DNA of 64,000 bases, taken from positions 1 through 64,000 of the forward strand of contig NZ_CADFGP010000003.1 of the NCBI RefSeq assembly GCF_902833905.1, written 5' to 3'. The stretch comes from Paraburkholderia tuberum STM678. Lineage in GTDB: Bacteria; Pseudomonadota; Gammaproteobacteria; Burkholderiales; Burkholderiaceae. The position numbers and the translations under genes are program-made. The notes below the pieces were generated by a model, which was not told the origin of the DNA, ran no database searches, and worked only from the letters and a program-made list of their open reading frames with translations. Shown here piece by piece: positions 26,515-35,990 of the stretch. Numbering within the stretch: position 1 is the stretch's first letter; every line of letters starts with the position of its first letter.

Positions 26515-27483
26515 ATGAAGAAGTATCTCAGGAAACTGGCATTGTTTGGCGTCGCCGCCGCTATGGCGCTTGTGACAGATGCCGCCACAGCCAAGGACAT
26601 CACGCTCGGCTACGTCGCCGCAGGCATGCAGTATCCCTTCAATGTCGCCGCAGCGAAAGGATTCGAGGCGGCAGCAAAGGCGGCTGGCGTCAAAACAATT
26701 GTGCTTGACGCGAAAACGAGTGTCGAAAAACAGGGAAATGCGGTTGACGACCTCATTGCTCAGAAGGTCGACGGAATCGCTATTCTGCCGATTGACGCGG
26801 TGGTTGCCCAATCCTGGGTCGACCGTGCCGCGTCACATAACATCCCGTTTGTAGCAGTCGCGACCCAGATCGGTGATCCGCAAAAGCATGCAATCAAAGA
26901 CGTTTACCCAAAGCTAAGCGCACTGGTCGCAAGCGATGAGGTTCACGCCGGATACGACGCGGCTCAGATTGCAGCGACCTTGCTCCCGAAGGGGCGGACC
27001 GCGAAGATCGCGATCGTCGAGGGAGCGCCTGGCTATCCGACGGTATGGCAGGTGACAAAAGGTTTCAAGGAAGGGCTTGATAAGGCGGGCATCAAGTATG
27101 AAATCGTCGCCTCGCAACCCACCGACTGGACTCCTGAGAAAGGGGAGTCCGTGTGCCAGAACATTCTGTCTGCACACCCGGATGTTGACCTTTTCTTCAA
27201 TCAGGCTGACGACATGGTCATCGGCTGCGCTCGAGCCGTGCGCGCGGCCGGATCACACGCAAAACTTGTCAGTCGAGGCGGATCGCGGCTTGGCATAAAC
27301 GCCATCAAGGCAGGCGATGTCGATGGTACGGTCTGCATCCAGCCTGGGAAAATGGGCCAGCTCGCCTTCAAGGCGCTGTACGCGGCGGTGACTAACCCTG
27401 GCGCGCCCAAAGCACAGTTTGTCGATGTTGACACCCCTCAAGTCACGAAAGCCAGCCTGTCCCAATGCGTGCCTGAGTGGTAA
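26515..27483 (+). CDS. Periplasmic sugar-binding protein of ABC importer (copy 2)
   Basis: 322 residues with the same layout as copy 1: signal peptide MKKYLRKLALFGVAAAMALV, mature start KDITLGYVAAGMQYPFNVAA and the shared segment PTDWTPEKGESVCQNILSA. The start at 26515 is chosen because GGAGACAGTC lies just upstream; a Met four codons earlier lacks one. The binding-cleft segment KLVGWGGSRLG of copy 1 is KLVSRGGSRLG here, so ligand preference may differ. It arose by tandem duplication. Confidence 0.9.
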   Translation: MKKYLRKLALFGVAAAMALVTDAATAKDITLGYVAAGMQYPFNVAAAKGFEAAAKAAGVKTIVLDAKTSVEKQGNAVDDLIAQKVDGIAILPIDAVVAQSWVDRAASHNIPFVAVATQIGDPQKHAIKDVYPKLSALVASDEVHAGYDAAQIAATLLPKGRTAKIAIVEGAPGYPTVWQVTKGFKEGLDKAGIKYEIVASQPTDWTPEKGESVCQNILSAHPDVDLFFNQADDMVIGCARAVRAAGSHAKLVSRGGSRLGINAIKAGDVDGTVCIQPGKMGQLAFKALYAAVTNPGAPKAQFVDVDTPQVTKASLSQCVPEW

Positions 27484-27519
27484 GCAAGGGTGATGTCAAC
27501 TGAAGTAGGAGGCAGCCAA

Positions 27520-29055
27520 ATGGAAAATGAAATCCCGCTCTTGCAGTTGCAGGGCGTGACGAAGACATTCCCGAATGGCCTGACCGCGCTGCGCGGAGTC
27601 AACCTGAACGTCTCGCGCGGCACGGTTCACGGGCTGCTCGGCGCGAACGGCGCTGGCAAATCGACGCTAATCAAGATCCTTTCGGGCTCCTTTCCCGCTA
27701 CGGGCGGACGAATCGTCTGGAAGGGGACTCCAGTTGAATACTCGAGTCCGAAAGCGGCGAACGACATGGGGATTGCTACGATTCATCAGCATATTCCCCT
27801 GGTGCCGACGCTTTCGGTCCTCGAAAACGTATTCCTGGGCGAGGAAAGCCGGTGGCGCCGTAGCACGATCATTCGGGAGCGTTTCTCTGATCTATGTCGG
27901 CGAGTCGGGTATTGGCTCCATCCAGACCGGCTCGTGAGCGACCTGTCCATCGGCCAACGCCAGATGGTCGCAATTCTGCAGGCGCTTGGAACGGGAGCCG
28001 ACCTGATCGTGATGGACGAGCCGACGGCGTCCCTCGCTGCAAGTGAACGCGAGGTCGTCTACCAGATCGTGCGGCACCTTTCTCGCGTTGAAGATAAAGC
28101 GATTCTGTTCGTGTCGCACTTTCTGGACGAGGTCATGGCGCTCACAGACCGGGTCACCATCCTGCGTGACGGGCAAGCAGTCGTTGACGCAGAGACCAGT
28201 GAACTCGACGAGTCGCGTCTCGCAGAAGCTATCGTTGGCCGGCAGATCGTCGCACTTGAACGAGCGACAACGCAGCCGGTCGATTTGAGTGCGCCTGTAT
28301 TGCTGGAGCTTAAAGACGTCGCGTCTCCCGGCAAACTGGAAACTATCTCGTTGAAAGTACGCGCGGGTGAGGTCATTGGAATCGCGGGGCTGCTTGGGTC
28401 GGGCCGTAGTGAGCTTCTGCATGCGATTTTTGGCGCCGACCCAGATGCCGCAGGTGACGTGCTAGTTGAGGGCCGACCGATTCGAAGGTCGACTGCTGCA
28501 GCAGTGAAGGCAGGACTCGGTTTAGTTCCTGAAGACCGTATGAAGCAAGGTCTTGTCCCTGGGTTCGAGATTTGGCGCAACACAACCCTTCCGGCGCTGG
28601 ACGGCGTCTTGCGAGGACGCTGGCTGCCGGACCCGGCGCAAGAGCGCCGGCGTGGCGCCGAGGCCATCCGCCGCCTGTCAATCAAGGCGAATTCGCCGGA
28701 CATCCTTGTGACCGAGCTCAGTGGCGGCAATGCGCAGAAAGTAACCATTGCCAAGTGGCTCTTCAGCGATGTGAAGGTGTTCTTGCTGGACGAGCCGACC
28801 GCTGGCATCGACATCGGAGCGAAAACGGACGTTTTGTTGCTTGTGCGTGAGTTGGCGGCAGCGGGTAAGGCGGTCATCATCGTTTCGTCCGAATTCGAGG
28901 AGCTCCTGGCAGTGAGCAGCCGAATCCTGGTTATGCGCGACGGGCGTTGCATTGCTGAGCGCGCTGGCCACGAGACGTCCGAGCATGAACTGGTGTTGTT
29001 GGCGGGCGGCAAGAGTGCGAACCCGGCTAGCGAGCAACCCGCAGCGCAATCTTGA
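27520..29055 (+). CDS. Ribose-type sugar ABC importer, double ATPase subunit
   Basis: 511 residues with two ABC cassettes. First: Walker A GANGAGKST, signature LSIGQRQMVAI, Walker B VMDEPTASL. Second: degenerate Walker A GLLGSGRSELL, signature LSGGNAQKVTIA, Walker B LLDEPTAGID. This asymmetric pair is typical of RbsA/MglA-type sugar importers, where the second cassette is catalytically weak. The start at 27520 follows a strong AGGAGG with 7-base spacing; the longer frame is rejected. Its product sits on the inner face of the membrane with the permease at 29067. Confidence 0.93.
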   Translation: MENEIPLLQLQGVTKTFPNGLTALRGVNLNVSRGTVHGLLGANGAGKSTLIKILSGSFPATGGRIVWKGTPVEYSSPKAANDMGIATIHQHIPLVPTLSVLENVFLGEESRWRRSTIIRERFSDLCRRVGYWLHPDRLVSDLSIGQRQMVAILQALGTGADLIVMDEPTASLAASEREVVYQIVRHLSRVEDKAILFVSHFLDEVMALTDRVTILRDGQAVVDAETSELDESRLAEAIVGRQIVALERATTQPVDLSAPVLLELKDVASPGKLETISLKVRAGEVIGIAGLLGSGRSELLHAIFGADPDAAGDVLVEGRPIRRSTAAAVKAGLGLVPEDRMKQGLVPGFEIWRNTTLPALDGVLRGRWLPDPAQERRRGAEAIRRLSIKANSPDILVTELSGGNAQKVTIAKWLFSDVKVFLLDEPTAGIDIGAKTDVLLLVRELAAAGKAVIIVSSEFEELLAVSSRILVMRDGRCIAERAGHETSEHELVLLAGGKSANPASEQPAAQS

Positions 29056-29066
29056 AAGAGAGAGTA

Positions 29067-30308
29067 ATGATGAACCTGACTACTTCAACCCATTCCGGAC
29101 CGTCGAGTGGTGGCAATGAATCCCCGGGCGGGCCGACGAACGGCGTTTCTAAAATGGCACAGGGACAAATGACTGATTGGCGGCGATTGTTCAGCCTCCG
29201 CGAGATGGGCGTTTACTATGCGCTTATCCTGCTGGTATTGATTATCTCTGGTGTCACGGCCTATACCGGCAGGCCCAGTTATCTGAGCGCGGTGAACATC
29301 TCTAACGTCCTCTATCAGGCGTCACTGGTCGCCATCATTGCGGTCGCGATGACAGTGATCCTGATTACTGGCAACTTCGACCTTTCGGTCGCGTCCGTGG
29401 CGGCTCTTTCGGCAGCGGTGCTCGTGGGTCTGGCAGATTCGCTCGGGTTCTGGCCGGCAGCGCTCGTTGCGATGCTTGTCTCGATCCTGGCTGGCCTGTT
29501 GAACGGCGCGATCGTCCAGTACCTGGGAATCAATGCGTTCATTGTTACGTTGGGAACGTTGACCGCGATCCGTGGCGTGGTTCAGATCTACACCGATGGC
29601 CGGTCTTTGTCGGTTGATACGCCCGAGGCGTTGCAGGCTATGCGGACGTTCGAATCGGGGCGCCTGCCAATCGCCATTCCGCTTATCCTCATTGGCGCGG
29701 CGCTGCTGCTGGCGGGTTGCTGGTTCCTGCTGCGAGCACGTCGCGAAGCACGCATTATCCCTGCGACATCCTTTGGCATGATTGCCGGCGGAATTTGCTG
29801 CCTTGCTCTCGTGTGGGCCGGTGGATGGTCACTCGCAATGCCCAAACCTGTCGTGTATATGGCGATCTTCACGGCGATTGTCTGGTTTATCCTGAGCATG
29901 ACGACCATCGGTCGACGCGTCTACGCGGTGGGTGGTAATCCCGAGGCTGCGCGCTTGTCGGGGATTAACGTCAAGCGTTACAAGATGGCTGGTTTCATCC
30001 TCTGCAGTGCGGCGGCGGGTTTCGGCGGTGTGTTGTTCGGCAGTCGCCTGGGAGCGGTCAACCCAACAGCAATGCAAGGCGCAGAACTGACCGTGATCGC
30101 CTCGGCAATTCTCGGCGGGACTTCGCTGTTTGGCGGCGCTGGTTCCGTTATCAAAACCCTTGCAGGCGCGCTGCTCCTGTTTACCCTGACCAACGGGTTC
30201 AACATCCTCAACCTGGGTGCGAACTATCAGGGCGTCATCGAGGGAACGGTTGTTGTCACGGCGGCCGCCATCTATACAGTCGGCGGATCACGCCGGCGTA
30301 AGCGCTAA
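29067..30308 (+). CDS. Ribose-type sugar ABC importer, permease subunit
   Basis: 413 residues, mainly hydrophobic helices, with the RbsC-family segments MTVILITGNFDLSVASVAAL, GINAFIVTLGTL, VGGNPEAARLSGI and AILGGTSLFGGAGSV. The first 45 residues are polar and of low complexity, so the N-terminus is cytoplasmic and longer than usual. The ATG at 29067 is preceded by AAGAGAG. It completes the importer encoded by 25401-30308; the permease is presumably shared by both binding proteins. Confidence 0.92.
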   Translation: MMNLTTSTHSGPSSGGNESPGGPTNGVSKMAQGQMTDWRRLFSLREMGVYYALILLVLIISGVTAYTGRPSYLSAVNISNVLYQASLVAIIAVAMTVILITGNFDLSVASVAALSAAVLVGLADSLGFWPAALVAMLVSILAGLLNGAIVQYLGINAFIVTLGTLTAIRGVVQIYTDGRSLSVDTPEALQAMRTFESGRLPIAIPLILIGAALLLAGCWFLLRARREARIIPATSFGMIAGGICCLALVWAGGWSLAMPKPVVYMAIFTAIVWFILSMTTIGRRVYAVGGNPEAARLSGINVKRYKMAGFILCSAAAGFGGVLFGSRLGAVNPTAMQGAELTVIASAILGGTSLFGGAGSVIKTLAGALLLFTLTNGFNILNLGANYQGVIEGTVVVTAAAIYTVGGSRRRKR

Positions 30309-30475
30309 CATCTACATGATAGGACCATGCGCTGTCGTTTGACCGTAATGGTCGACAGACGGCACGTCGAGTCCTCCGAGTACTGGAAGTCAGGGACTGT
30401 GCGGACCCAGCTCACATCGACGCGTATCAACGCGATCGAACCCGTCCTGCATCGCGCCCTGTTCAGGAGATGCTC

Positions 30476-30679
30476 ATGGCCAGTCATGATTTCAGCGGAC
30501 CCGGTGTCCTGACGGCAGCTGACAGGGAGATCATTTCACAGGGGCTCAACGCGCTGTTACGCGAACGGTCCCTCGCCTACGAAATCGCATTGAAAGTGGC
30601 GCTTTCCCGTGGCCACGCTCACCCCGACGTGGGTGACTTCGGGCTACCCGACATCCTTCGTCTGAGCCGAATGATTTAG
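30476..30679 (+). CDS. Small hypothetical protein
   Basis: 67 residues, MASHDFSGPGVLTAADREII onward, predicted helical, with CAGGAGATGCTC in front of the ATG. The charged, regular sequence and good ribosome site suggest a real gene. No domain recognised. It lies between the ABC operon and the MFS gene. Confidence 0.5.
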   Translation: MASHDFSGPGVLTAADREIISQGLNALLRERSLAYEIALKVALSRGHAHPDVGDFGLPDILRLSRMI

Positions 30680-30822
30680 CGGGGCGCCGTTGCGGAGCCC
30701 GGGTTGCGTGGCGGTTCTCAGTGAATTGCTGCGCCTCGGCGCGTGGCCGGCGGGTTCTTGCGCTGTGCTGGCAATGACTTGCTGCTGGTTGTGCCAATAC
30801 AAAGCTTGTATGGAGGAGTGAC

Positions 30823-32148
30823 GTGGCAAAGCAAAGTACGGTGCGAACGCTCTCAGCCGGTTCCATCGGCAATTTTGGAGAAATCTACGACTTCGCAGTT
30901 TTCGGATTCTCCGTTCCGATTCTTGCGGCCCATTTCTTCCCTGGTAGCGACCGTACCGCGGCGCTTCTAAGTACCTTCGCTGTCTACGCCGTAGCTTTCT
31001 TCGCCCGGCCGGTGGGGGGATTGATGTTTGGCGTGATCGCGGACAAAATCGGGCGCGTAAAGGTCATGGCGACGACCGTCTGGCTGATGGCGCTTGGGAC
31101 CGCCGTAATCGGCCTTCTGCCGACTTACGCCAGGATTGGAATTGCCGCCCCCGTTCTTCTGGTCGTGTGCCGGATTGCTCAAGGCCTTGCCCTCGGTGGT
31201 GAGACGACGGGCACCACCAGCTTCATCCTCGAGTCAGCACCGGATGACCGTAGAGGCGGCTGGATTGGTCTGACCTTGATCTTTTCGCATCTACCCAATG
31301 CTCTGGTCGCTGGACTCCTGATTGGCCTTCAGCTTGCGGCAGGTGCGACCGCGTATGCCGACTGGGTCTGGCGCGTCCCATTCCTTGCCGGTGGACTTAT
31401 CGGTATCGTTGGCTTCTGGCTGCGGCGCAATCTCGACGAGCCGGATGAATTCAAGCAGGCAACCCGCAAGACGCATTCGAAGAATCCCCTTCGTACAGCG
31501 ATCCGGGAAGGGGGTCTGAAGGGTATGCTGAACGTAGCGATGATTCAGCCGATTCAGACCGTGGGCTCGTATCTGCTGCTGGGATTCATGTACACGTTTC
31601 TCGTTCGTGTGGCGAAGCTCGACCCGACATCCGCGCTTTTCACGAACGCCGCCTCGGTCGTTGTGCTGTCGTTCATGATTCCGCTCGGAGGAATGTTGAG
31701 CGACCGGTTCGGTCGTAAGCCCATACTCACTTTCGGGGCAGCATGGTTGGCTTTTGCTGCCTATCCTGGCGTTTATCTGGCGGCAACGGGTACGATTACG
31801 GGCGCGCTTCTTGGCCAGCTCCTCCTGGTTGTTGGAGTTGGGCTGTATGGAGGTGCATGCTTCGTCGCCGCGCCCGAGTTTTTCCCGACGTCATTCCGCG
31901 CGACGGGACACGCGATTTCGTATCAAGTCACCGTGGCAGTGTTCGGAGGGACGACGCCTCTGATCGGGACACTTCTGGTCCAGGCGTTTGGGTCGCCGCT
32001 TGCCCCTGCTTATTACGTTGCGGCAGTCGCGGTTGCTTGTCTCATCTTGACTCAGTTCGTGCCCGAGACGAAAGGCGTGAGTTTGCGTACCGCCACCAGT
32101 TCGACGTCCGGTGAGCGCTCCACTGGCGCCGTACATGAAGCGAGATAA
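30823..32148 (+). CDS. MFS transporter, metabolite:H+ symporter type
   Basis: 441 residues with a GTG start after TGGAGGAGTGAC. Sequence features of the MHS/ProP-KgtP group: GNFGEIYDFAVFGF in the first helix, ADKIGRVKVM in the first cytoplasmic loop, RIAQGLALGGETTGTTSF and SDRFGRKPIL in the second-half loop. About twelve hydrophobic segments. It imports an organic acid or similar metabolite with protons across the inner membrane. It ends near the convergent amidohydrolase. Confidence 0.9.
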   Translation: MAKQSTVRTLSAGSIGNFGEIYDFAVFGFSVPILAAHFFPGSDRTAALLSTFAVYAVAFFARPVGGLMFGVIADKIGRVKVMATTVWLMALGTAVIGLLPTYARIGIAAPVLLVVCRIAQGLALGGETTGTTSFILESAPDDRRGGWIGLTLIFSHLPNALVAGLLIGLQLAAGATAYADWVWRVPFLAGGLIGIVGFWLRRNLDEPDEFKQATRKTHSKNPLRTAIREGGLKGMLNVAMIQPIQTVGSYLLLGFMYTFLVRVAKLDPTSALFTNAASVVVLSFMIPLGGMLSDRFGRKPILTFGAAWLAFAAYPGVYLAATGTITGALLGQLLLVVGVGLYGGACFVAAPEFFPTSFRATGHAISYQVTVAVFGGTTPLIGTLLVQAFGSPLAPAYYVAAVAVACLILTQFVPETKGVSLRTATSSTSGERSTGAVHEAR

Positions 32149-32281
32149 ATTCCTCCCGGCACGCGCTTCGCTCGAAGTGAAGCGGGCTCCGGCCCATCTG
32201 GGATTTTGGCGTTTTCCACGTCTATCGGCGGCTGAGCTGGAGCCAGTTCGACCGCACGTGGACAGCGTTTTCGAGCAGCGT

Positions 32282-33160
32282 TTAAGCGTCGAGACGGTAG
32301 ATTCTGATGGCGTTATCGCGAAAGATTTTGCGCCGGTCAGCATTCGGAAGTAGCTGAGTCGCATGGTCGACAACGTCGACCCATTCCCGGTAGCTCGCGG
32401 CCAGTTCAAGCACCGGCCAGTCTCCGCCGAAAAGCACGCGGTCGACACCGAAGTATTCGATGACGTGGTGAATGAACGGTAACACCTGTTCGGCATTCCA
32501 GGTCGCATGATCTGCCTGCGTCAGCAAGCCGGAGACCTTGCACACAACGTTCGGCAACGCTGCCAACTGCCGAATCTGTCTGCGCCAGAAATCCTGCCGG
32601 CGACTATCTTTGATCTCCGGTTTGCCCATGTGATCCAGAACGAACGAGACCGAAGGGCATCGTTCGACCATCTCGATGGTGTGTTCGAACTGGTGCGGAT
32701 CAATGCAGATATCAAAGGAGAGGTCGTACTTCGGCAGCAGGTTGATGGCACCCAGAAAGTCGCGATCCAAGATGGTTGCTGAGTCTTGCATGTTCTGAAT
32801 GAGGCGTCTCACGCCGCGTACTCGATGCAGGCTTGCAACCCGAGCCATCTCAGGCTCGATGGCGAGTCCTTTCTCGAGCGGCAGGCTGGCGACACACGCC
32901 ATGATTCGAGAGTCGTTCTCCGCACTCGACGCTACCCATTCTGCCTCATCGAGATACTGCGGCATGTCGACATCCGCTTCGATGAAGACGAATCCCTGAA
33001 CGTGATAAGGCTTCGAGTAGCTTGACAGGTCGTCTACTGTCCAATTGCGTTGGAGTTTCGTCGCGCCGGTCGCCCACGAAGAGCCGCTAGACCAGGAGTA
33101 GCCGAAACGCTGGCGATCGAGCAGATGAATATGGGAGTCGATGATAGGAAAATTAATCAT
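32282..33160 (-). CDS. Amidohydrolase family protein (COG3618 lactonase/decarboxylase type)
   Basis: 292 residues of the amidohydrolase-2 TIM barrel. It begins with the metal motif IDSHIHLLDR (residues 7-16), has SFVLDHMGKPEI in the middle and the catalytic Asp in LFGGDWPVLEL near the C-terminus. This pattern is typical of COG3618 sugar lactonases (rhamnono-, fucono-, galactaro-lactonase) and related hydrolases. With SMP-30 it would be the second lactonase candidate in the locus. It lies downstream of, and on the same strand as, the LysR gene at 33413, and may belong to that regulator's operon. Confidence 0.87.
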   Translation of the reverse strand: MINFPIIDSHIHLLDRQRFGYSWSSGSSWATGATKLQRNWTVDDLSSYSKPYHVQGFVFIEADVDMPQYLDEAEWVASSAENDSRIMACVASLPLEKGLAIEPEMARVASLHRVRGVRRLIQNMQDSATILDRDFLGAINLLPKYDLSFDICIDPHQFEHTIEMVERCPSVSFVLDHMGKPEIKDSRRQDFWRRQIRQLAALPNVVCKVSGLLTQADHATWNAEQVLPFIHHVIEYFGVDRVLFGGDWPVLELAASYREWVDVVDHATQLLPNADRRKIFRDNAIRIYRLDA

Positions 33161-33225
33161 TTGAACACTCGTCCCGATGAAGGCAGCCGCGCCGTGCCGC
33201 TACTCAGCAGTGAGCAGGTCGCGCA

Positions 33226-33265
33226 TCCCGCGTACGAAAGCGTAGCAGAGGCTACGAGCGGGATT
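33226..33265. terminator. Nested hairpin between LysR and amidohydrolase genes
   Basis: ATCCCGC (33226-33232) pairs with GCGGGAT (33259-33265), and inside it GCGTAGC pairs with GGCTACG, giving a nested stem-loop in the 250-bp gap. It could terminate LysR transcription or be an RNA structure in the amidohydrolase leader. Confidence 0.4.
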
Positions 33266-33412
33266 GATTAATAAATATGAACCACTCTCAACATCTGTTG
33301 AGCTAAGGACTGTCGTCACCGCTTTTTGCAGCGCGCACTGGCGGCTTGGTCGTGTTCTCTGAAACGCACCTGGCCGGGAATCATGGACCGCTGTCGAGTG
33401 TAAAAAATCGCA

Positions 33413-34330
33413 TCACTGACCGAGATCGTCTTTACCTGCCAGCCAGGCAATCAAATGCTCACGGAAGCCCTGGGCGGCTGGGGATACAGTGCGGGCCGAG
33501 GAGTGATAGAGGCAGACCTGGCGCGTCACCGCGGGTTGAACAATCGGACGCATCACGAGGCCGAACCGCCGCCCAAGGAGACCGACATAGGCAGGTGCAA
33601 TCACCAACCCGAGCCCCTCTGCAGCCATGCCGAGTGCGGTGCTGATGTTGTCGACGATGTCGACCGGCGTAATCCGGTCGTTCTCGTGATATTCGCCGTG
33701 CGTCAGCGATATCGTGCGTTCGTAATCCCGCCCGGCAACAACCAGTGGGCAGTGTCTCAGTTCAGCCCATGAAATCTCTCTGCGTTCGACCATGGGGTGA
33801 GTCGGATCGAACCATACAACCCATGGGCTTTTGAAAAGGTCCAAACGCATGACGCCTTCGCTTACTGTCTGATCGGGACCAACAGCCAGGTCCACTGCGG
33901 CGCTGTTGACCATATCAATGAGACTTTCTACTGACGTGTCCCGGATACGGACGAGAACCTTGGGTTTGCGGTTCGTGTACGCCTTCACTGCGGCAGGCAG
34001 AACCGTACTCGCCAGAACGAGAGGTGCCGCAACGCGGACGATACCGGCCGCGCGATTGCGAATGTCGTCTACTGCTGCTTGCGCAAGCTCCATGCGCGTC
34101 AGCACGCTCCTGGCAGAAGGATGAAATTCCCGGCCAGCTGGCGATAGGGAAACGCTGCGCGTTGTACGGTCGAAGAGCCGAAATCCGATTGAAGACTCCA
34201 ATTCACTGACGAGTTGACTCACCGCCGACGCAGACAAACTTAGCCGCTCTCCTGCTTTGGCGAAACTTCTGACATCAGCAACCGCAATGAAAGCGCACAG
34301 TTGTCTTGGCGTAAATCGTGGAGATGGCAT
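33413..34330 (-). CDS. LysR-family transcriptional regulator
   Basis: 305 residues. N-terminal helix-turn-helix TPRQLCAFIAVADVRSFAKAGERLSLSASAVSQLVSELE (positions 7-45, read as the standard LysR start), then the effector-binding domain. Divergent from the second MmgE/PrpD gene with 169 bp between starts, the classic arrangement for regulating the neighbour. No copy of the 17-bp box found upstream of the other LysR operons is in that gap, so it probably recognises a different site. Confidence 0.92.
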   Translation of the reverse strand: MPSPRFTPRQLCAFIAVADVRSFAKAGERLSLSASAVSQLVSELESSIGFRLFDRTTRSVSLSPAGREFHPSARSVLTRMELAQAAVDDIRNRAAGIVRVAAPLVLASTVLPAAVKAYTNRKPKVLVRIRDTSVESLIDMVNSAAVDLAVGPDQTVSEGVMRLDLFKSPWVVWFDPTHPMVERREISWAELRHCPLVVAGRDYERTISLTHGEYHENDRITPVDIVDNISTALGMAAEGLGLVIAPAYVGLLGRRFGLVMRPIVQPAVTRQVCLYHSSARTVSPAAQGFREHLIAWLAGKDDLGQ

Positions 34331-34499
34331 GGTGCAATCGATGCGTTGGCAATTACTAAGCGATTTTTAAGAATACTTCACGATTGATCGCTTGTTCATC
34401 CGTGTATCTACTATCAGACTGATACTCAGTTGAATTTTCCTGAGACGCCAATCACACGCAGTTCCAGCACCCTCCTTAACTTTGTATTCAATCTTAACC

Positions 34500-35885
34500 A
34501 TGCCGACTAGCCCCGACCTTTGCCAATTATTTGCCAACCACGTCGCCGAGACTCGCTTCGAAGATCTGTCCAAAGAAGCAGTTGAAGCAGCGGAGAAATC
34601 GATCCTCGACATAATCGGTGTGACGCTCGCCGGCAGTGGCATGGAGCCCGCAGTACGAGGGGTGGCCGACGTTGTGCTGGATGCAGGTGGGCGACAGGAA
34701 GCCTCCGTGCTCGGTTTCGCCGGGAAGGTGCCGGCACAGTCGGCGGCATTCCTGAACGGAGTCATGGCTCATTGCCTCGATTTCGACGATCAAACGCCTT
34801 GGGGTGCGCATCCGGACAGCTCCGTCGTTCCGGCCGTTCTTGCACTCGCCGAACGCAGGGGGAAGGTCTCCGGGCGAGAGCTGATTACCAGCGTAGCGTT
34901 GGGACAGGATCTTTTCGTGCGTTTGCGCTGCAACGTAGGTTGGCGCCAGGACTGGAATCTGTCTTCAGTCGTCGGAGCGTTTTCTGGGGCTGCTGCGGCA
35001 GCCTGTATTCAGGGACTGAGCCGCGACCAGATTGCGCATGCACTTGGGATTGCCAGCATGCAGTCAAGCGGGACAATGCAGGTCATCTTTGGTATAGGCA
35101 GCGACCTGCGCGGGATGTACGCCGGATTCACAGCGCAAGGCGCTGTCATGTCAGTGCTTCTGGCGCAAAAGGGCATAACAGGTATCGCAGAACTGTTTGA
35201 GGGAAAAGCTGGCATCTTCAACGTCTACTTCGGTGGGAAGTACGAGCGGGACAAGATGGTGGAGGGTTTGGGGAAAGAGTACCTGGGCGCCTCGATGTTG
35301 TACAAGGCCTGGCCGGCGGTTGGGAACGTACATACCTACATCCACGCCACGATCGAATTGATAAAAGAGCACGGATTGAAAGCGAGTGACATCGAGCAGA
35401 TCAAGGTCTTCGTGGGAGATTTTCACCAGCGAATGTGTTATCCGCTGGATCTGCGTCGCGCACCGGCGACGCTGGTCGATGCGAAGTTCAGTCTTCCGTT
35501 CTGTGTGGCACTGGCCGCCGCGCGTGGACAGATTCGCATCTCGGACTTCAGTGCCGCAGCGCTACATGACCATGAGGTTCTTAGCATCGCGCAAAAGGTG
35601 GTACCTGTAGAGGACAGTAGCCTCGACTGGAAGGTGAAGATTCCTGACGGCCGCATGGAGATCATGACTCGCGATGGTCGCAGCTTTGCCCGTGTTGGAA
35701 ACAACGTACCCGGCAGTTCGGAAGCACCGATGTCATGGGACGCGATTGCTGCGAAGTTTCGCGACTGTGCATCAGTCGCGGCGGTTCCGGTGTCGGCAGA
35801 CAGGATCACCGAGGCGGTGGACTTGGCACGTAATCTCGAGGCACTTGAGGATGCAACCGTCCTTCTGAAGACTTTGACCTCGTGA
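34500..35885 (+). CDS. MmgE/PrpD family protein (second copy)
   Basis: 461 residues, clearly paralogous along its full length to 1306-2688: shared segments include MAHCLDFDDQTPWGAH, SDLRGMYAGFTAQGAV, FEGKAGIFNVYFGGKY and VPGSSEAPMSW. Start at 34500 gives the same N-terminal extent as the paralogue (upstream Met-less codons rejected); no strong ribosome site. It is followed by an SDR gene and divergent from a LysR. Role by family: dehydration or isomerisation of a hydroxy-carboxylic acid. Confidence 0.86.
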   Translation: MPTSPDLCQLFANHVAETRFEDLSKEAVEAAEKSILDIIGVTLAGSGMEPAVRGVADVVLDAGGRQEASVLGFAGKVPAQSAAFLNGVMAHCLDFDDQTPWGAHPDSSVVPAVLALAERRGKVSGRELITSVALGQDLFVRLRCNVGWRQDWNLSSVVGAFSGAAAAACIQGLSRDQIAHALGIASMQSSGTMQVIFGIGSDLRGMYAGFTAQGAVMSVLLAQKGITGIAELFEGKAGIFNVYFGGKYERDKMVEGLGKEYLGASMLYKAWPAVGNVHTYIHATIELIKEHGLKASDIEQIKVFVGDFHQRMCYPLDLRRAPATLVDAKFSLPFCVALAAARGQIRISDFSAAALHDHEVLSIAQKVVPVEDSSLDWKVKIPDGRMEIMTRDGRSFARVGNNVPGSSEAPMSWDAIAAKFRDCASVAAVPVSADRITEAVDLARNLEALEDATVLLKTLTS

Positions 35886-35990
35886 GGACGTCGCCTTCCG
35901 CCGCACGGCGAATTGAATACAGTTGGTGTTCAACGTTCGACTTGTAATCGCACGCTTTATATAAGCTTTGTTACCACGAGGTACACACTC

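Noticed and set aside
35959..35975. Possible sixth LysR-like box (ATATAAGCTTTGTTACC) before the SDR at 35991
   Set aside because: It lacks T at position 3, so T-N11-A is not met, and arms match poorly; probably only AT-rich promoter sequence.
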